Assembly (NCBI RefSeq): GCF_024397855.1
Contig: NZ_CP073343.1
Span: 1,426,001 to 1,490,000, forward strand
From: Marinomonas rhizomae
GTDB taxonomy: Bacteria > Pseudomonadota > Gammaproteobacteria > Pseudomonadales > Marinomonadaceae
Direction of reading: 5' to 3'
DNA: 64,000 nucleotides
Shown: positions 5,671 to 14,022 of the stretch, in pieces
How positions within the stretch are numbered: the stretch's first letter is position 1
Layout of the letters: every line of letters starts with the position of its first letter
Position numbers and translations under genes: made by a program
The notes under the pieces: model-generated
Seen by the model: only the letters and a program-made list of their open reading frames with translations
Databases searched by the model: none
Told to the model about the DNA's origin: nothing

Positions 5671-6231
5671 ATGAATAAACCTATTCTCGGTTCGTTAGGT
5701 CGAACTATACAAACGTTGCGTATGGCAAAGGGGCTGTCTTTGTCTCAGTTGGCGCTGGATGCTGGGCTGGCGAAGTCTAATTTGTCTCGTATTGAGCAGG
5801 GTGAGGGCAATCCAACGATAGAAACCATTTGGCGTTTGGCGGTTCAACTGGATGCTCCTTTTGGTGATCTTATTGCCAGTGTGGAGTCGCCACTGGGTGA
5901 AAACGGTGTGCAGGTTAGGTTGATCGATCAAAGTGAGGGGAATCCACGGGTCGATGTGTATTGGATGTCTTGTGCACCAAATACGGTTAAGCAGTCAGAG
6001 CCGCATATTGCTGGCACGACGGAAACCGTTACCTTGATCAGCGGAAAATTGTTGGCGGGTGAAAGTAATGATCTGCACGAATTAGAGATTGGCAAGGCGC
6101 ATACGTTTGCGGCCGATGTTCCGCACTGTTATCAAACTGATGACTCATGGGCGACGTTAATGATGGTCATTACCTATGCGAAACAGTCTGATACTAAACA
6201 GGACGATGCCATACAGGAGGTACAGTCATGA
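5671..6231 (+). CDS. XRE-family regulator with C-terminal cupin domain
   Basis: This 186-residue cytoplasmic transcription factor has an N-terminal helix-turn-helix at about 8-62 (LGRTIQTLRMAKGLSLSQLA..AGLAKSNLSRIEQGEGNPTIETI) and a cupin fold at about 105-180 (EPHIAGTTETVTLISGKLL...GKAHTFAADVPHCYQT). It matches the XRE-cupin regulators often paired with azlCD. ATG 5671 is chosen because homology begins there and the operator palindrome lies just upstream; an in-frame ATG at 5548 would translate the promoter. The stop overlaps the azlC start, indicating translational coupling. It probably senses a small ligand through the cupin and controls the exporter. Confidence 0.9.
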   Translation: MNKPILGSLGRTIQTLRMAKGLSLSQLALDAGLAKSNLSRIEQGEGNPTIETIWRLAVQLDAPFGDLIASVESPLGENGVQVRLIDQSEGNPRVDVYWMSCAPNTVKQSEPHIAGTTETVTLISGKLLAGESNDLHELEIGKAHTFAADVPHCYQTDDSWATLMMVITYAKQSDTKQDDAIQEVQS

Positions 6232-6950
6232 ATACAGCAACTCAAACTCTTGCAGGAACGCCTTGGAAACAAGGTGTAAAAGACGCGATTCCACTGCTAG
6301 GCGGTTACATTCCTGTGGCAATTTCGTTTGGTCTGATTTCCGTTCAGTCGGGTTTTAGTGTGTTAGAGACTATCCTGATTTCAGCCTTTATTTATGCAGG
6401 CGCGTCACAGTTTCTCTTTGTCGCTATGGCGGCTTCTGGCGCGCCGTTATGGTTTGTGGTCATCATGACACTGCTAATCAACGCTCGACATGTTGTTTAT
6501 GGGCCAAATCTCTCTCCTTACTTAAACCAAGATAAAAAGTGGTTGCCACTAATGCATGGTTTGACCGATCAAATCTTTGCGCTGGCTCATGCTCGTTTAC
6601 CTTTGCTTCCAGATCAGGCGCGTATCGGTTGGTACACAGGCGCAGCGGTGTTAGCCTGGTTAAGCTGGATTGCAGGAACCGCACTCGGAGCTATTGCGGG
6701 TGGAGAGTTGACGCAACGTTGGCCATTAATCAATGAGGTTTTGCCATTTGCACTACCAGCTCTGTTTTTCGTTTTAATTGTGCCGCGCTGTAATAATCGC
6801 TTGTGGACATTAACGATCGCTTTGTCTGCCGTTAGTGCTGTTATTTTGAAAGTGTTAGGTTACCCCAATGTCGCTATTCCGTTAGCGGCTTTGTGTGGTG
6901 CAGCTTTGTTTTATGCATTGAAAAATCAGCGCGATATGGGAGAGCGATAA
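6228..6950 (+). CDS. azlC: AzlC-family branched-chain amino acid exporter, large subunit
   Basis: This 240-residue inner-membrane protein shows the AzlC signature: GGYIPVAISFGLISVQSGFS near the N-terminus, FIYAGASQFLFVAM, and NARHVVYGPNLSPYL. Several further transmembrane helices follow up to the C-terminus. AzlC works with the small AzlD subunit to export branched-chain amino acids or related compounds in the families studied (AzlCD of Bacillus, YgaZH of E. coli). It overlaps the upstream regulator by four bases and the azlD start follows the stop by two bases, so the three genes form an operon. The exact substrate is not determined by sequence. Confidence 0.92.
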   Translation: MNTATQTLAGTPWKQGVKDAIPLLGGYIPVAISFGLISVQSGFSVLETILISAFIYAGASQFLFVAMAASGAPLWFVVIMTLLINARHVVYGPNLSPYLNQDKKWLPLMHGLTDQIFALAHARLPLLPDQARIGWYTGAAVLAWLSWIAGTALGAIAGGELTQRWPLINEVLPFALPALFFVLIVPRCNNRLWTLTIALSAVSAVILKVLGYPNVAIPLAALCGAALFYALKNQRDMGER

Positions 6951-6952
6951 GT

Positions 6953-7288
6953 ATGGAAATGTCTATGTGGCTGGCGCTTGCTAGCATTGCCATTGGTACC
7001 TATTTAATTCGTCTTTTACCCTATGTTTGGATGAAGCGAAGCTTGGCGAAAAGACAAACGGAGGACGGCGTTGGCTCAATGCCAACTTGGTTAACCATTT
7101 TGGGGCCAACCATGATCGCAGCGATGTTTGGCACTTCTTTAGTGCCGACGCATTCTGGTTCCTTGTCTTGGTTCGCGACTGGCGTCGGGATACTGGTTAC
7201 TTACGGTGTTTGGACGCGAACGCGATCCATGGGATTGCCTATTTTATTTGGGGTCGTGGCATTTGGAATGGTGACCTTGGTGTTTTAG
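6953..7288 (+). CDS. azlD: AzlD-family exporter small subunit
   Basis: This 111-residue membrane protein has four hydrophobic segments: LALASIAIGTYLIRLLPYVW, then TWLTILGPTMIAAMFGTSLV, WFATGVGILVTYGVW and GLPILFGVVAFGMVTLVF. The length and the TYLIRLLP motif fit AzlD. The ATG at 6953 is used rather than an upstream in-frame start at 6893 that would overlap azlC by about 20 codons. It is the partner of AzlC and completes the XRE-azlC-azlD operon. Beyond it, 7289-7416 holds no gene. Confidence 0.88.
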   Translation: MEMSMWLALASIAIGTYLIRLLPYVWMKRSLAKRQTEDGVGSMPTWLTILGPTMIAAMFGTSLVPTHSGSLSWFATGVGILVTYGVWTRTRSMGLPILFGVVAFGMVTLVF

Positions 7289-7416
7289 TTCGTCGTTCAA
7301 TGAGTGACAGTCATACTAAGTTCTGCATAATACCTTCGAAATTAGCTTTAATTTTTATTGGTATGGAAATAGAGTTGCGTTATCAAAGTTAGTCTAATAC
7401 GAAGAAGGATTATAAA

Positions 7417-7821
7417 ATGATTACGTTTAAAGGTGGTTGCCTGTGTCAGGCGGTTCGATATGAGACAACAGCGGAGCCGTTGAATCAGCGAGTGTGTCAT
7501 TGTCATGAATGTCAAAAAGCTATCGGTGCGGCTTTTAATGCACGCGTGTTAATGCGTATTGATGATGTGTCTATCACTGGGTCGATAAATACCTATTATT
7601 CTTCTGAAACGCTTGAACGAGGGTCTTGTTCACATTGTGGTTCAAGTGTGTTTTCTCGACGAGCTTCTGCTGGTGTTATTGGGTTGACGGTCGGCAGTAT
7701 GGATGATTCAACACTGTTTAAACCAGATATGCACTTTTGGGTGTCTTCTAAGCAGCCTTGGTTAGAATTAACCGATGGGCTTCCTCAGCACTTGGAAGCT
7801 CCGCCATCTAAAGGGTATTAA
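7417..7821 (+). CDS. GFA/CENP-V family zinc protein
   Basis: This 134-residue protein has the conserved Cys pattern of the glutathione-dependent formaldehyde-activating (GFA) family: GGCLCQAVRY near the N-terminus, CHCHECQKAIGAAF in the middle, and CSHCGSSVF later. These bind two zinc ions in the fold. The family contains enzymes acting on glutathione adducts and many uncharacterised members, so the substrate is unknown. ATG 7417 is preceded by GAAGGAT. It is followed by a terminator-like hairpin and is probably monocistronic. Confidence 0.88.
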   Translation: MITFKGGCLCQAVRYETTAEPLNQRVCHCHECQKAIGAAFNARVLMRIDDVSITGSINTYYSSETLERGSCSHCGSSVFSRRASAGVIGLTVGSMDDSTLFKPDMHFWVSSKQPWLELTDGLPQHLEAPPSKGY

Positions 7822-7834
7822 GCGTTTATTAGGT

Positions 7835-7872
7835 CTGGAATTTGGTCTGATTAGGCTAAATTCCAGTTTGCT
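7835..7872 (+). terminator. Hairpin downstream of the GFA-like gene
   Basis: CTGGAATTT (7835-7843) pairs with AAATTCCAG (7858-7866) around a 14-base loop, followed by TTTGCTTT. It lies 14 bases after the stop codon and fits a rho-independent terminator with a modest T-run. Confidence 0.65.
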
Positions 7873-8222
7873 TTGGGTGGCTTTTACTCCCTTTTGTCCA
7901 ACTTCTACAGCAACGACCTAGAGAGTAAAAAAACATTCCTCTGGTTTTGCTCGTTCTTGTGAATTTTTTTATTTTCTGACTTTCTCGATTCTAAATGGCT
8001 TTGTAAGCCTTTAGCTCAGTCGTTCGCATGGATACTGATTTTTTACTACTTTGATTCAGGTGTAATAACTGCTCAAAACATTTTTTCCGATAGATAGCAT
8101 CTTGCTTCCACTCCCTGTACATTGGTTGCTCGGTCTGTTTCTTTATTAAGATCAATATTGGCTACTTACAAAGCCTACCAGTGTTATTTCCTGCAATGTT
8201 AGCGTTCAAATAGGAGTGCTCG
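7873..8222. other. Intergenic stretch without a gene
   Basis: No open frame with a recognisable product was seen on either strand. The end of the stretch should hold the promoter for the gene at 8223, whose ribosome-binding site is AGGAG just before the start. Nothing else recognised. Confidence 0.6.
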
Positions 8223-8912
8223 ATGCAAGCTAAGTTTACCGTTCAAATCGATTCCTTTAAGAAAATTAGCAAGATTCCAAACGCGTGGTCTGACGAAGAT
8301 TATCGTGCTCTTTTGAGCATTATGGATTTCGAGGATGACGTAGAGAAGATGGATGCGGCAGAGCTGCGCGAGATGTGCATGATGTCACTCAATGACCTTG
8401 GGCCTGCGGACGCCGCCAAGGCTGTAATGACGCATTTATTTCCAGAGTTGGCAGAAGGCAAAATAGACCAAGTCAGCCACGATATGGTGGATGATCGTTC
8501 ATGGGAAGAGTATGCCGACTGTCTGCTACATGAGCGTTTCTTTAATGCGTATGGTTTATTGCGTGAAGCTTTTAATGGCATATTTGCGAACCCTACTGGT
8601 GTTGAGCTTGCGCTGACAGTAACCGCGGCTCATGCAGAAGATATGGCGATATTTGATGAATCGTTGCATTCATCCATTGTGCGTTTATTGGCGAATGGGC
8701 AAGGCGATGATGCGCTGATTAATCGTTTATACGAAGACCAAATCAAAGGCACACACTTCCCAGAAGCGCCGGGTCTTGTTTGGCAGCTTAAGCAAGTTGC
8801 AGACGAAGGTACAACACGCCAGTTTAGCTTGGTAAGTTCCTATTTCTGGATGGAGAACTTCGAGCAGGTGGAAAGCTTTGAAGCCGAATCTCATGCGGAT
8901 GTAGAAGAATAA
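8223..8912 (+). CDS. Conserved-looking acidic protein, unrecognised
   Basis: This gene encodes 229 residues, rich in Asp/Glu and helix-forming residues, with no signal peptide or membrane segment. ATG 8223 is preceded by AGGAGTGCTCG. A segment at about 95-125 (YADCLLHERFFNAYGLLREAFNGIF) is aromatic and amphipathic. There is no motif I can tie to a family. It is a good single-gene unit, with an intergenic promoter region upstream and a clear terminator downstream at 8951-8985. Base composition matches the core chromosome, so it is likely a genus-level core gene rather than recent cargo. Function is unknown. Confidence 0.75.
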   Translation: MQAKFTVQIDSFKKISKIPNAWSDEDYRALLSIMDFEDDVEKMDAAELREMCMMSLNDLGPADAAKAVMTHLFPELAEGKIDQVSHDMVDDRSWEEYADCLLHERFFNAYGLLREAFNGIFANPTGVELALTVTAAHAEDMAIFDESLHSSIVRLLANGQGDDALINRLYEDQIKGTHFPEAPGLVWQLKQVADEGTTRQFSLVSSYFWMENFEQVESFEAESHADVEE

Positions 8913-8950
8913 CTTAGTGGCGTGAGTTGAATCGAGTGAGTTAAGACGAC

Positions 8951-8985
8951 AAAAAGCGGATCAAATGATTCGCTTTTTTATTTTT
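8951..8985 (+). terminator. Rho-independent terminator
   Basis: AAAAAGCGGATCA (8951-8963) pairs with TGATTCGCTTTTT with one G-T wobble and a short loop, followed by a T-rich tail. It lies 38 bases after the stop of the 8223-8912 gene. Confidence 0.85.
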
Positions 8986-9063
8986 CAAGGTTGGTAAACA
9001 CGCCATATTTCGATTTAATCTCGTTCTGTTTATGAATGAAAGCACGTAATCACGAGGCTCAAA

Positions 9064-9510
9064 ATGACCAATTCACCGATCCAAATCGTTTGTCAAAGCT
9101 GCAGAACAAAGAACCGTGTGCCGAAAGACAAGCTGGGTAATAAGCCTCTTTGTGGCAAGTGTAAAAAGCCTGTTCTCTCTATCAGTCCAATTATGGGCGG
9201 TGATAATAATTTTAAACGTTATATCACAGACAATGACTTACCTGTGGTTGTCGATTTTTGGGCATCTTGGTGCGGACCATGTCAGCAATTCGCGCCTATT
9301 TTCGAGCAAGTAGCCAGCGAGATGTCGACAAAAGCTTGTTTCTTGAAGTTAGATACTGAGCAGAACCAAACGACGGCTGGTGGTTATAATATTCGTTCTA
9401 TTCCGACTTTGATGATCTTCCATCATGGCAAAGAAGTGGCTCGTTTATCTGGCGCTTTGCCAAAAGCACAGTTTCAACAATGGTTAGCGCAGAACTTGCC
9501 TGCTATCTAA
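9064..9510 (+). CDS. trxC: Thioredoxin 2
   Basis: This 148-residue cytoplasmic oxidoreductase has two parts. An N-terminal zinc ribbon carries CQSC and CGKC pairs (residues about 10-37), the hallmark of TrxC. The thioredoxin domain has the active site WASWCGPCQQFAP at about 65-78 and the cis-proline loop SIPTLMIF. TrxC reduces protein disulfides and in E. coli belongs to the oxidative stress response. It converges on the ferredoxin gene at 9535, with only 24 bases between the stops. No OxyR site was identified. Confidence 0.95.
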   Translation: MTNSPIQIVCQSCRTKNRVPKDKLGNKPLCGKCKKPVLSISPIMGGDNNFKRYITDNDLPVVVDFWASWCGPCQQFAPIFEQVASEMSTKACFLKLDTEQNQTTAGGYNIRSIPTLMIFHHGKEVARLSGALPKAQFQQWLAQNLPAI

Positions 9511-9534
9511 CATATGTTTGATATTAGTTAGGTA

Positions 9535-9792
9535 TTAAACACTGGTGTCAAAATACATTTCTACAAACTTTTCGTATAGCACTTCTTCTGTTTCGCGTCT
9601 GTTTGGATCGGGTTTAACGCAGTCGATAGGGCAGACGGCGACACAGGTGGGTTGGTCGTAGTGACCAACGCACTCTGTGCATTTATCTGGATCAATGACA
9701 TAAATCTTGGCGCCCATGGTGATGGCGTCGTTCGGACATTCTGGTTCGCACATGTCGCAGTTTATGCATCGATCATTGATTAATAGTGCCAT
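9535..9792 (-). CDS. yfhL: YfhL-family 2[4Fe-4S] ferredoxin
   Basis: This 85-residue electron carrier has two Cys clusters: CINCDMCEPECP near the N-terminus and CTECVGHYDQPTCVAVCP in the second half, with the insertion in the second cluster typical of the YfhL/Allochromatium-type ferredoxins. It lies ten bases downstream of trhP and is transcribed with it. The pairing suggests it may serve the tRNA hydroxylase with electrons or cluster maintenance, which is inference from neighbourhood. Confidence 0.9.
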   Translation of the reverse strand: MALLINDRCINCDMCEPECPNDAITMGAKIYVIDPDKCTECVGHYDQPTCVAVCPIDCVKPDPNRRETEEVLYEKFVEMYFDTSV

Positions 9793-9802
9793 TGCTTTGT
9801 CT

Positions 9803-11164
9803 CTATGCCGTCGCGCTGGCGTGAGGCTGGCGGGTGGTTTGTCCTTCCGATAGGTTTCTCATTAGGATCCCCATGGAAGCATCAATACCTGGCGGGCAAG
9901 GAATAGACACCACATGACCACTGCCTTTTGCTACGTCGATAGGGCGACCTTGTTTGTCATTTAGTTCGCTTAATGCAAAAGTGACATTGCCTTTTGGTGT
10001 CATCAGTTCCAATGAGTCGCCAACACTGAAGCGGTTCTTCACTTCAATAGTGAGTGAGTCTTCGTTGGTTGCAATGACTTCACCGACAAACTGCTGTTTG
10101 TCACTGATGGAATTACCTGTTTCATAGTTTTGTAGGTCCACATGACGATGGCGTTGCAAGAAGCCATCTGTGTAACCACGGTTTGCTAGGTTATCTAAGC
10201 TGCTCATGAGACTGGCATCAAAAGGGCGACCTGCGACGGCGTCATTAATGGCTTTGCGATAGATTTGTGCCGTTCTGGCGCAGTAATAAAAAGACTTTGT
10301 ACGACCTTCCACTTTTAGAGAATGTACGCCCATTTTTACGAGTCGTTCAACGTGTTGAATGGCGCGTAAATCTTTAGAGTTCATGATGTAAGTGCCATGT
10401 TCGTCTTCAAACGCAGGCATATATTCGTCTGGACGACCGCGTTCTTGTAACAAAAATAGCTGATCTGTTGGTTCTTGGATTTGCACTGAAGCTGCACTGC
10501 TGGCAATGATCTGACCTGTTTCGTCTTGTGTTGCTTCGTGGGCGTTGTATTCCCATCGGCAGGCATTAGTGCAAGCGCCTTGGTTTGGGTCGCGTTTGTT
10601 CATGTAACCCGATAACAGGCAGCGGCCAGAGTAGGCCATACACAACGCACCATGAACGAAGACTTCCAACTCCATGTCGGGTACTTTCAAGCGAATTTCT
10701 TCGATCTCATCAAGAGACAATTCACGAGATAAAATGACGCGAGAAATACCTTGTTGTTGCCAGAATTTCACCGTGGCCCAATTGACCGCGTTGGCTTGTA
10801 CGGACAGATGAATGGCTTGATCGGGAAAGGCTTCGCGAACCATCATTATTAAGCCTGGATCAGACATGATGAGCGCGTCTGGTTTGAGGTCAATAACTGG
10901 CGCTAGGTCTTGTAAGTAGGTTTTCAGTTTCGCGTTATGGGGCGCGATATTGCTGACAACATACAGCTTTTTACCCAGTTCATGGGCTTCATTAATACCA
11001 ATGCCCAGCTTTTCTAAATCAAACTCGTTATTGCGTACTCTTAAAGAGTAGCGCGGTTGCCCTGCGTAAACAGCATCTGCGCCATAGGCGAAGGCATAAC
11101 GTAGGTTTTTTAACGAACCTGCTGGGGAGAGCAATTCTGGCATGAGGATTTTTTCTTGAGACAT
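9803..11164 (-). CDS. trhP: tRNA uridine 5-hydroxylation protein (YegQ/TrhP, U32 family)
   Basis: The product is 453 residues from the ATG at 11164, the same length as E. coli YegQ; an in-frame start at 11221 adds 19 residues without homology. Features are LLSPAGSLKNLRYAFAYGADAVYAG at the N-terminus, the U32 signature EVFVHGALCMAYSGRC followed by LSGYMNKRDPNQGACTNACRW with conserved cysteines, and a C-terminal small barrel (VGEVIATNEDSLTIEVKNRF). In E. coli TrhP uses prephenate to hydroxylate U34 of certain tRNAs, the first step toward cmo5U. It is labelled peptidase U32 in older annotation. It forms a two-gene unit with the ferredoxin downstream. Confidence 0.92.
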   Translation of the reverse strand: MSQEKILMPELLSPAGSLKNLRYAFAYGADAVYAGQPRYSLRVRNNEFDLEKLGIGINEAHELGKKLYVVSNIAPHNAKLKTYLQDLAPVIDLKPDALIMSDPGLIMMVREAFPDQAIHLSVQANAVNWATVKFWQQQGISRVILSRELSLDEIEEIRLKVPDMELEVFVHGALCMAYSGRCLLSGYMNKRDPNQGACTNACRWEYNAHEATQDETGQIIASSAASVQIQEPTDQLFLLQERGRPDEYMPAFEDEHGTYIMNSKDLRAIQHVERLVKMGVHSLKVEGRTKSFYYCARTAQIYRKAINDAVAGRPFDASLMSSLDNLANRGYTDGFLQRHRHVDLQNYETGNSISDKQQFVGEVIATNEDSLTIEVKNRFSVGDSLELMTPKGNVTFALSELNDKQGRPIDVAKGSGHVVSIPCPPGIDASMGILMRNLSEGQTTRQPHASATA

Positions 11165-11320
11165 GAGGTTCACCGATCGATCAAAACGGGCGGAGTTTAC
11201 CTGCGTGTTAATTGAACTCAAGCTCTGAGGGCGGGATTAATCGTCTAATTAAGACCTGCTTGATCTAGGTCAAAATGCCTATCTGGAATGAGGTGTTTGG
11301 CGACTAATCAAACGAGCAAA

Positions 11321-11470
11321 ACCCCCTCCCAACCTCCCCCTTGGCAGGGGGAGGAGCTAAGGGCATGTTCCAGTCCCTTCCCCTTATTAAGGGGAAGGTT
11401 AGGATGGGGTTGTTACTTTGTCGCAAATTCACTACCTCCCAGCCTTTTAGTGGGGGAGGGTTTGGCGGGC
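11321..11470. repeat. C-rich/G-rich intergenic hairpin repeat
   Basis: Three consecutive hairpins are formed by CTCCCCC/GGGGGAG (11334-11352), CTTCCCC/GGGGAAG (11377-11397) and CCTCCC/GGGGAGG (11435-11459). The unit ACCCCCTCCCAACCTCCCCC is related to ACCCCTCCCTAACCCTCCCC at 52471-52510. Such sequences are dispersed in many gammaproteobacterial genomes. It lies downstream of the TonB receptor gene. Confidence 0.85.
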
Positions 11471-11492
11471 TTTATTTCCTCACTTTTGTTGA

Positions 11493-13655
11493 TTAAAAAT
11501 CGTACGCGGCAGAAAGGTAAACGCGACGACGTTCACCGACGAATGAACCAATTTTTTCGGTGAAGCCGCTGACAGCGTATTCTTTATCAAGCAAGTTTTT
11601 GATGTTTAGCTGGAATCGCCAATCTTGCCATCGTGTCTGCCATGACATGTCGTAGACGGTGTAAGGTTTTACGGTTTGACCCTGTCTGTTTATCTGGTCG
11701 CTAACGAAATCGGCTCCAAAGGCAATAGAGGAGTTTATGCTAGGGAAGTCGTATCGTGTCCACAAACCGAGTTGGTGATAAGGCGCGTTAGAAAAACGAT
11801 CTCCGTCGGCGTATTGAATACCGTCGTTGGCTTCTTTTACGATGGCGTCATTGTAAGCGTAACTTAGATTGGCTACCCAGCGAGGGGTTATGTCTGCCAT
11901 GATATCTAGCTCAACTCCTTGACTGCGAACTTTACCAAATGAAACCAGCAAGTTGCTATCATTTGGGTCTTCTTGCAGGATGTTTTCACGGGTGATGTGG
12001 TAAGCCGCTAGGTTTACGTTTAAACGGTTGTTAAACCAATAACTGCGAACACCGACTTCGATTTGTTGGCTTTTTTCTGGGTCAAATAAGCGGCCATCGG
12101 CTGATTTTTGTTGGTCTGCGGCGTCTTGTGGAACGAATCCGGTAGAGAACGACGTATAAGGTTTCCAGTTGTCATTGATTTTATACGTCGCACCAACTCG
12201 GCTGGAGTAGCCTGTGTCGTTGTAGTCTTGCTTGACGTTGTTGGATGTGTGGTCTTGGTATTCTTCTTCAAAGCGGTCAATGCGAGCGCCAGCGAGTAAG
12301 TCTAGTTGATTGGTTACTTTCCATTGATCTTGAACATACAAACCAATTTGATCCGTTGTTGTGGTTTCATCGGTTTTTAAGTGCATGGTGTAGCTATTAA
12401 CATCATCTTGTCCGTAGATAGGGTTAGTTAGGCTAAGATTGGAAACGCCATCGGCTTTGTTTGCATAGCTGTATAGAAAGCTATTTTTCTGGTGGAAATA
12501 GTCGCTTCCGACTAGCAGAGTATGATCGCCTAATTCGGCGATTAAATTACCTGCAAGCGTAATGCCTTTGCGAGTACGGACTTGGTCACGATATTGTCGT
12601 TGCGTGGTATCTGCAGCGCCATCGCTATTGCTATCTATCAGTTTGTTTATTTCATGATATTTCTGGGCTTCGGTGTTTTCGAAGTAACGAACTGAGAGGT
12701 TGCTGTCCAGCCATGAGTTGATGCTGTGGTCTAGGCGAGTCTGAAAGACTTGTGCATCGAGCTCTTGGTAATCACCTTTTTCGTTATTGTTCCAAGAAGT
12801 ATCCGCTAAGAAATTACCATTGTCATCAGTCGGAATACCTCGTAAACGCGCTCCAGAAATGTATTGATGAATGTCTGTGTATTGAACGGTAAGAGTGTTG
12901 TTTTCATCGATGTCCCAAGCATAACCAAGGTCAATAATCTGGTTTTCTTCTTCCACATTGTTTCGGTAGGAATCTTGACCGTCGGAGTAGATTCCAACAC
13001 GGTAGCGTTGCGAGGCGTCTTCATTGGCTGGGCCAGAGGATTCGATGCTACCACTTAGGAAGTCTTTATTACCCGCGCTGATTTTGAGGGTGTTTTTCTG
13101 TTCATACGTCGGTTTTTTCGTCACATAGTTTACGACACCGCCAGGTTCACCCGCGCCGTAGATTGCGCCAGATGGGCCTTTGAGGACTTGTATTTGCTCA
13201 ATGGTAAACAGTTGAGGAATAGAGAAGTCACCAAATGGGTCGCCTTTAAGGCCGTCGTACAAGACTTCGTCTTGGCTAAAGCCGCGTAAGGTTACAGTGG
13301 ATACGTTGTTTTGCGACATGCCAGATATTGAGCGATACAAATCTGTGATTTGTCGTGCGGCTTGGTCTTCAATCAAGGATTCTGTCACCACTTGAACAGA
13401 CTGAGGCGTTTCATCAATCGGCGTGGCGGTGCGAGTAGCAAGTGCTGCTTCATCTTCCTTGTAGTAAGACAGTGCGCGGCCTTGTACCTGAAGAGTCTGA
13501 AGTTCTATGTTGGATCCATCCTTAACGTTGTTATCTCCATCATTGAGATAACTGTCTTGTGTGATGTCATTTGCGGTATTTTCGGCAAAAATCACAGTAG
13601 AAAAAACAAGCGCTCCGCATGCTTGCATCATCATTAAGGTGGTTCTTAAGGTCAT
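11493..13655 (-). CDS. TonB-dependent siderophore receptor
   Basis: This 720-residue outer-membrane receptor has a signal peptide (about 1-24, ending FSTVIFA). The plug domain (about 50-190) carries TPQSVQVVTESLIEDQ, a DLYRSISGMS helix, VTLRGFSQDEVLYDGL and IQVLKGPSGAIYGAGEPGGVVNYVTKKP, characteristic of the FpvA/FhuA-type ferric-siderophore group. A 22-strand beta barrel follows, ending in aromatic Phe (VYLSAAYDF). Import is energised by TonB-ExbBD elsewhere. The siderophore is unknown. A Fur-box-like site 41 bases upstream suggests iron repression. No TonB box or signalling domain was pinned down. Confidence 0.93.
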   Translation of the reverse strand: MTLRTTLMMMQACGALVFSTVIFAENTANDITQDSYLNDGDNNVKDGSNIELQTLQVQGRALSYYKEDEAALATRTATPIDETPQSVQVVTESLIEDQAARQITDLYRSISGMSQNNVSTVTLRGFSQDEVLYDGLKGDPFGDFSIPQLFTIEQIQVLKGPSGAIYGAGEPGGVVNYVTKKPTYEQKNTLKISAGNKDFLSGSIESSGPANEDASQRYRVGIYSDGQDSYRNNVEEENQIIDLGYAWDIDENNTLTVQYTDIHQYISGARLRGIPTDDNGNFLADTSWNNNEKGDYQELDAQVFQTRLDHSINSWLDSNLSVRYFENTEAQKYHEINKLIDSNSDGAADTTQRQYRDQVRTRKGITLAGNLIAELGDHTLLVGSDYFHQKNSFLYSYANKADGVSNLSLTNPIYGQDDVNSYTMHLKTDETTTTDQIGLYVQDQWKVTNQLDLLAGARIDRFEEEYQDHTSNNVKQDYNDTGYSSRVGATYKINDNWKPYTSFSTGFVPQDAADQQKSADGRLFDPEKSQQIEVGVRSYWFNNRLNVNLAAYHITRENILQEDPNDSNLLVSFGKVRSQGVELDIMADITPRWVANLSYAYNDAIVKEANDGIQYADGDRFSNAPYHQLGLWTRYDFPSINSSIAFGADFVSDQINRQGQTVKPYTVYDMSWQTRWQDWRFQLNIKNLLDKEYAVSGFTEKIGSFVGERRRVYLSAAYDF

Positions 13656-13695
13656 AGGTAAACCAAGTGTCAGTGAGTGAGTTGCGTATAGTAGT

Positions 13696-13714
13696 GCTTA
13701 TGATAGTCGTTTTC
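13696..13714 (-). promoter_or_regulatory. Fur-box-like site upstream of the TonB receptor
   Basis: The 19-mer GCTTATGATAGTCGTTTTC matches 14 of 19 positions of the canonical Fur box (GATAATGATAATCATTATC), including the central ATGATA-T half. It lies in the promoter region of the siderophore receptor, where Fur control is expected. Confidence 0.65.
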
Positions 13715-13739
13715 AAATGGGGATGGGGGGTGAAGGAGT

Positions 13740-14022
13740 TTTATAAATCGTTTAGCACGGTAATTAAGTTAATGGGGATATTATAGATACTGAAACAGTA
13801 TTCTAATAAGGGTTGCTCATTACTTTACTGGCTTTTATATGTCACACAGTTCTTCTGTAATATTGAGCAAACCTGTTTTGAGTCTAATGATGGGGGCTTA
13901 TACTTAACACAATGTAGAGAGTTACCTTTTGATTTTATGATTCAGCACATTTATCAAAGCGGATAACTCTCTATCTTTTGAGTAGAACTATTAGGTTAGG
14001 TCGAAACTAATATAGCTAATCA
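13740..14022. other. Intergenic stretch with a spaced inverted repeat
   Basis: No gene is seen. TAGAGAGTTA (13915-13924) is repeated inverted as TAACTCTCTA (13964-13973), 39 bases apart, about 50-100 bases downstream of the pdxH stop. It could end the pdxH transcript or be a regulatory site. Confidence 0.45.
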
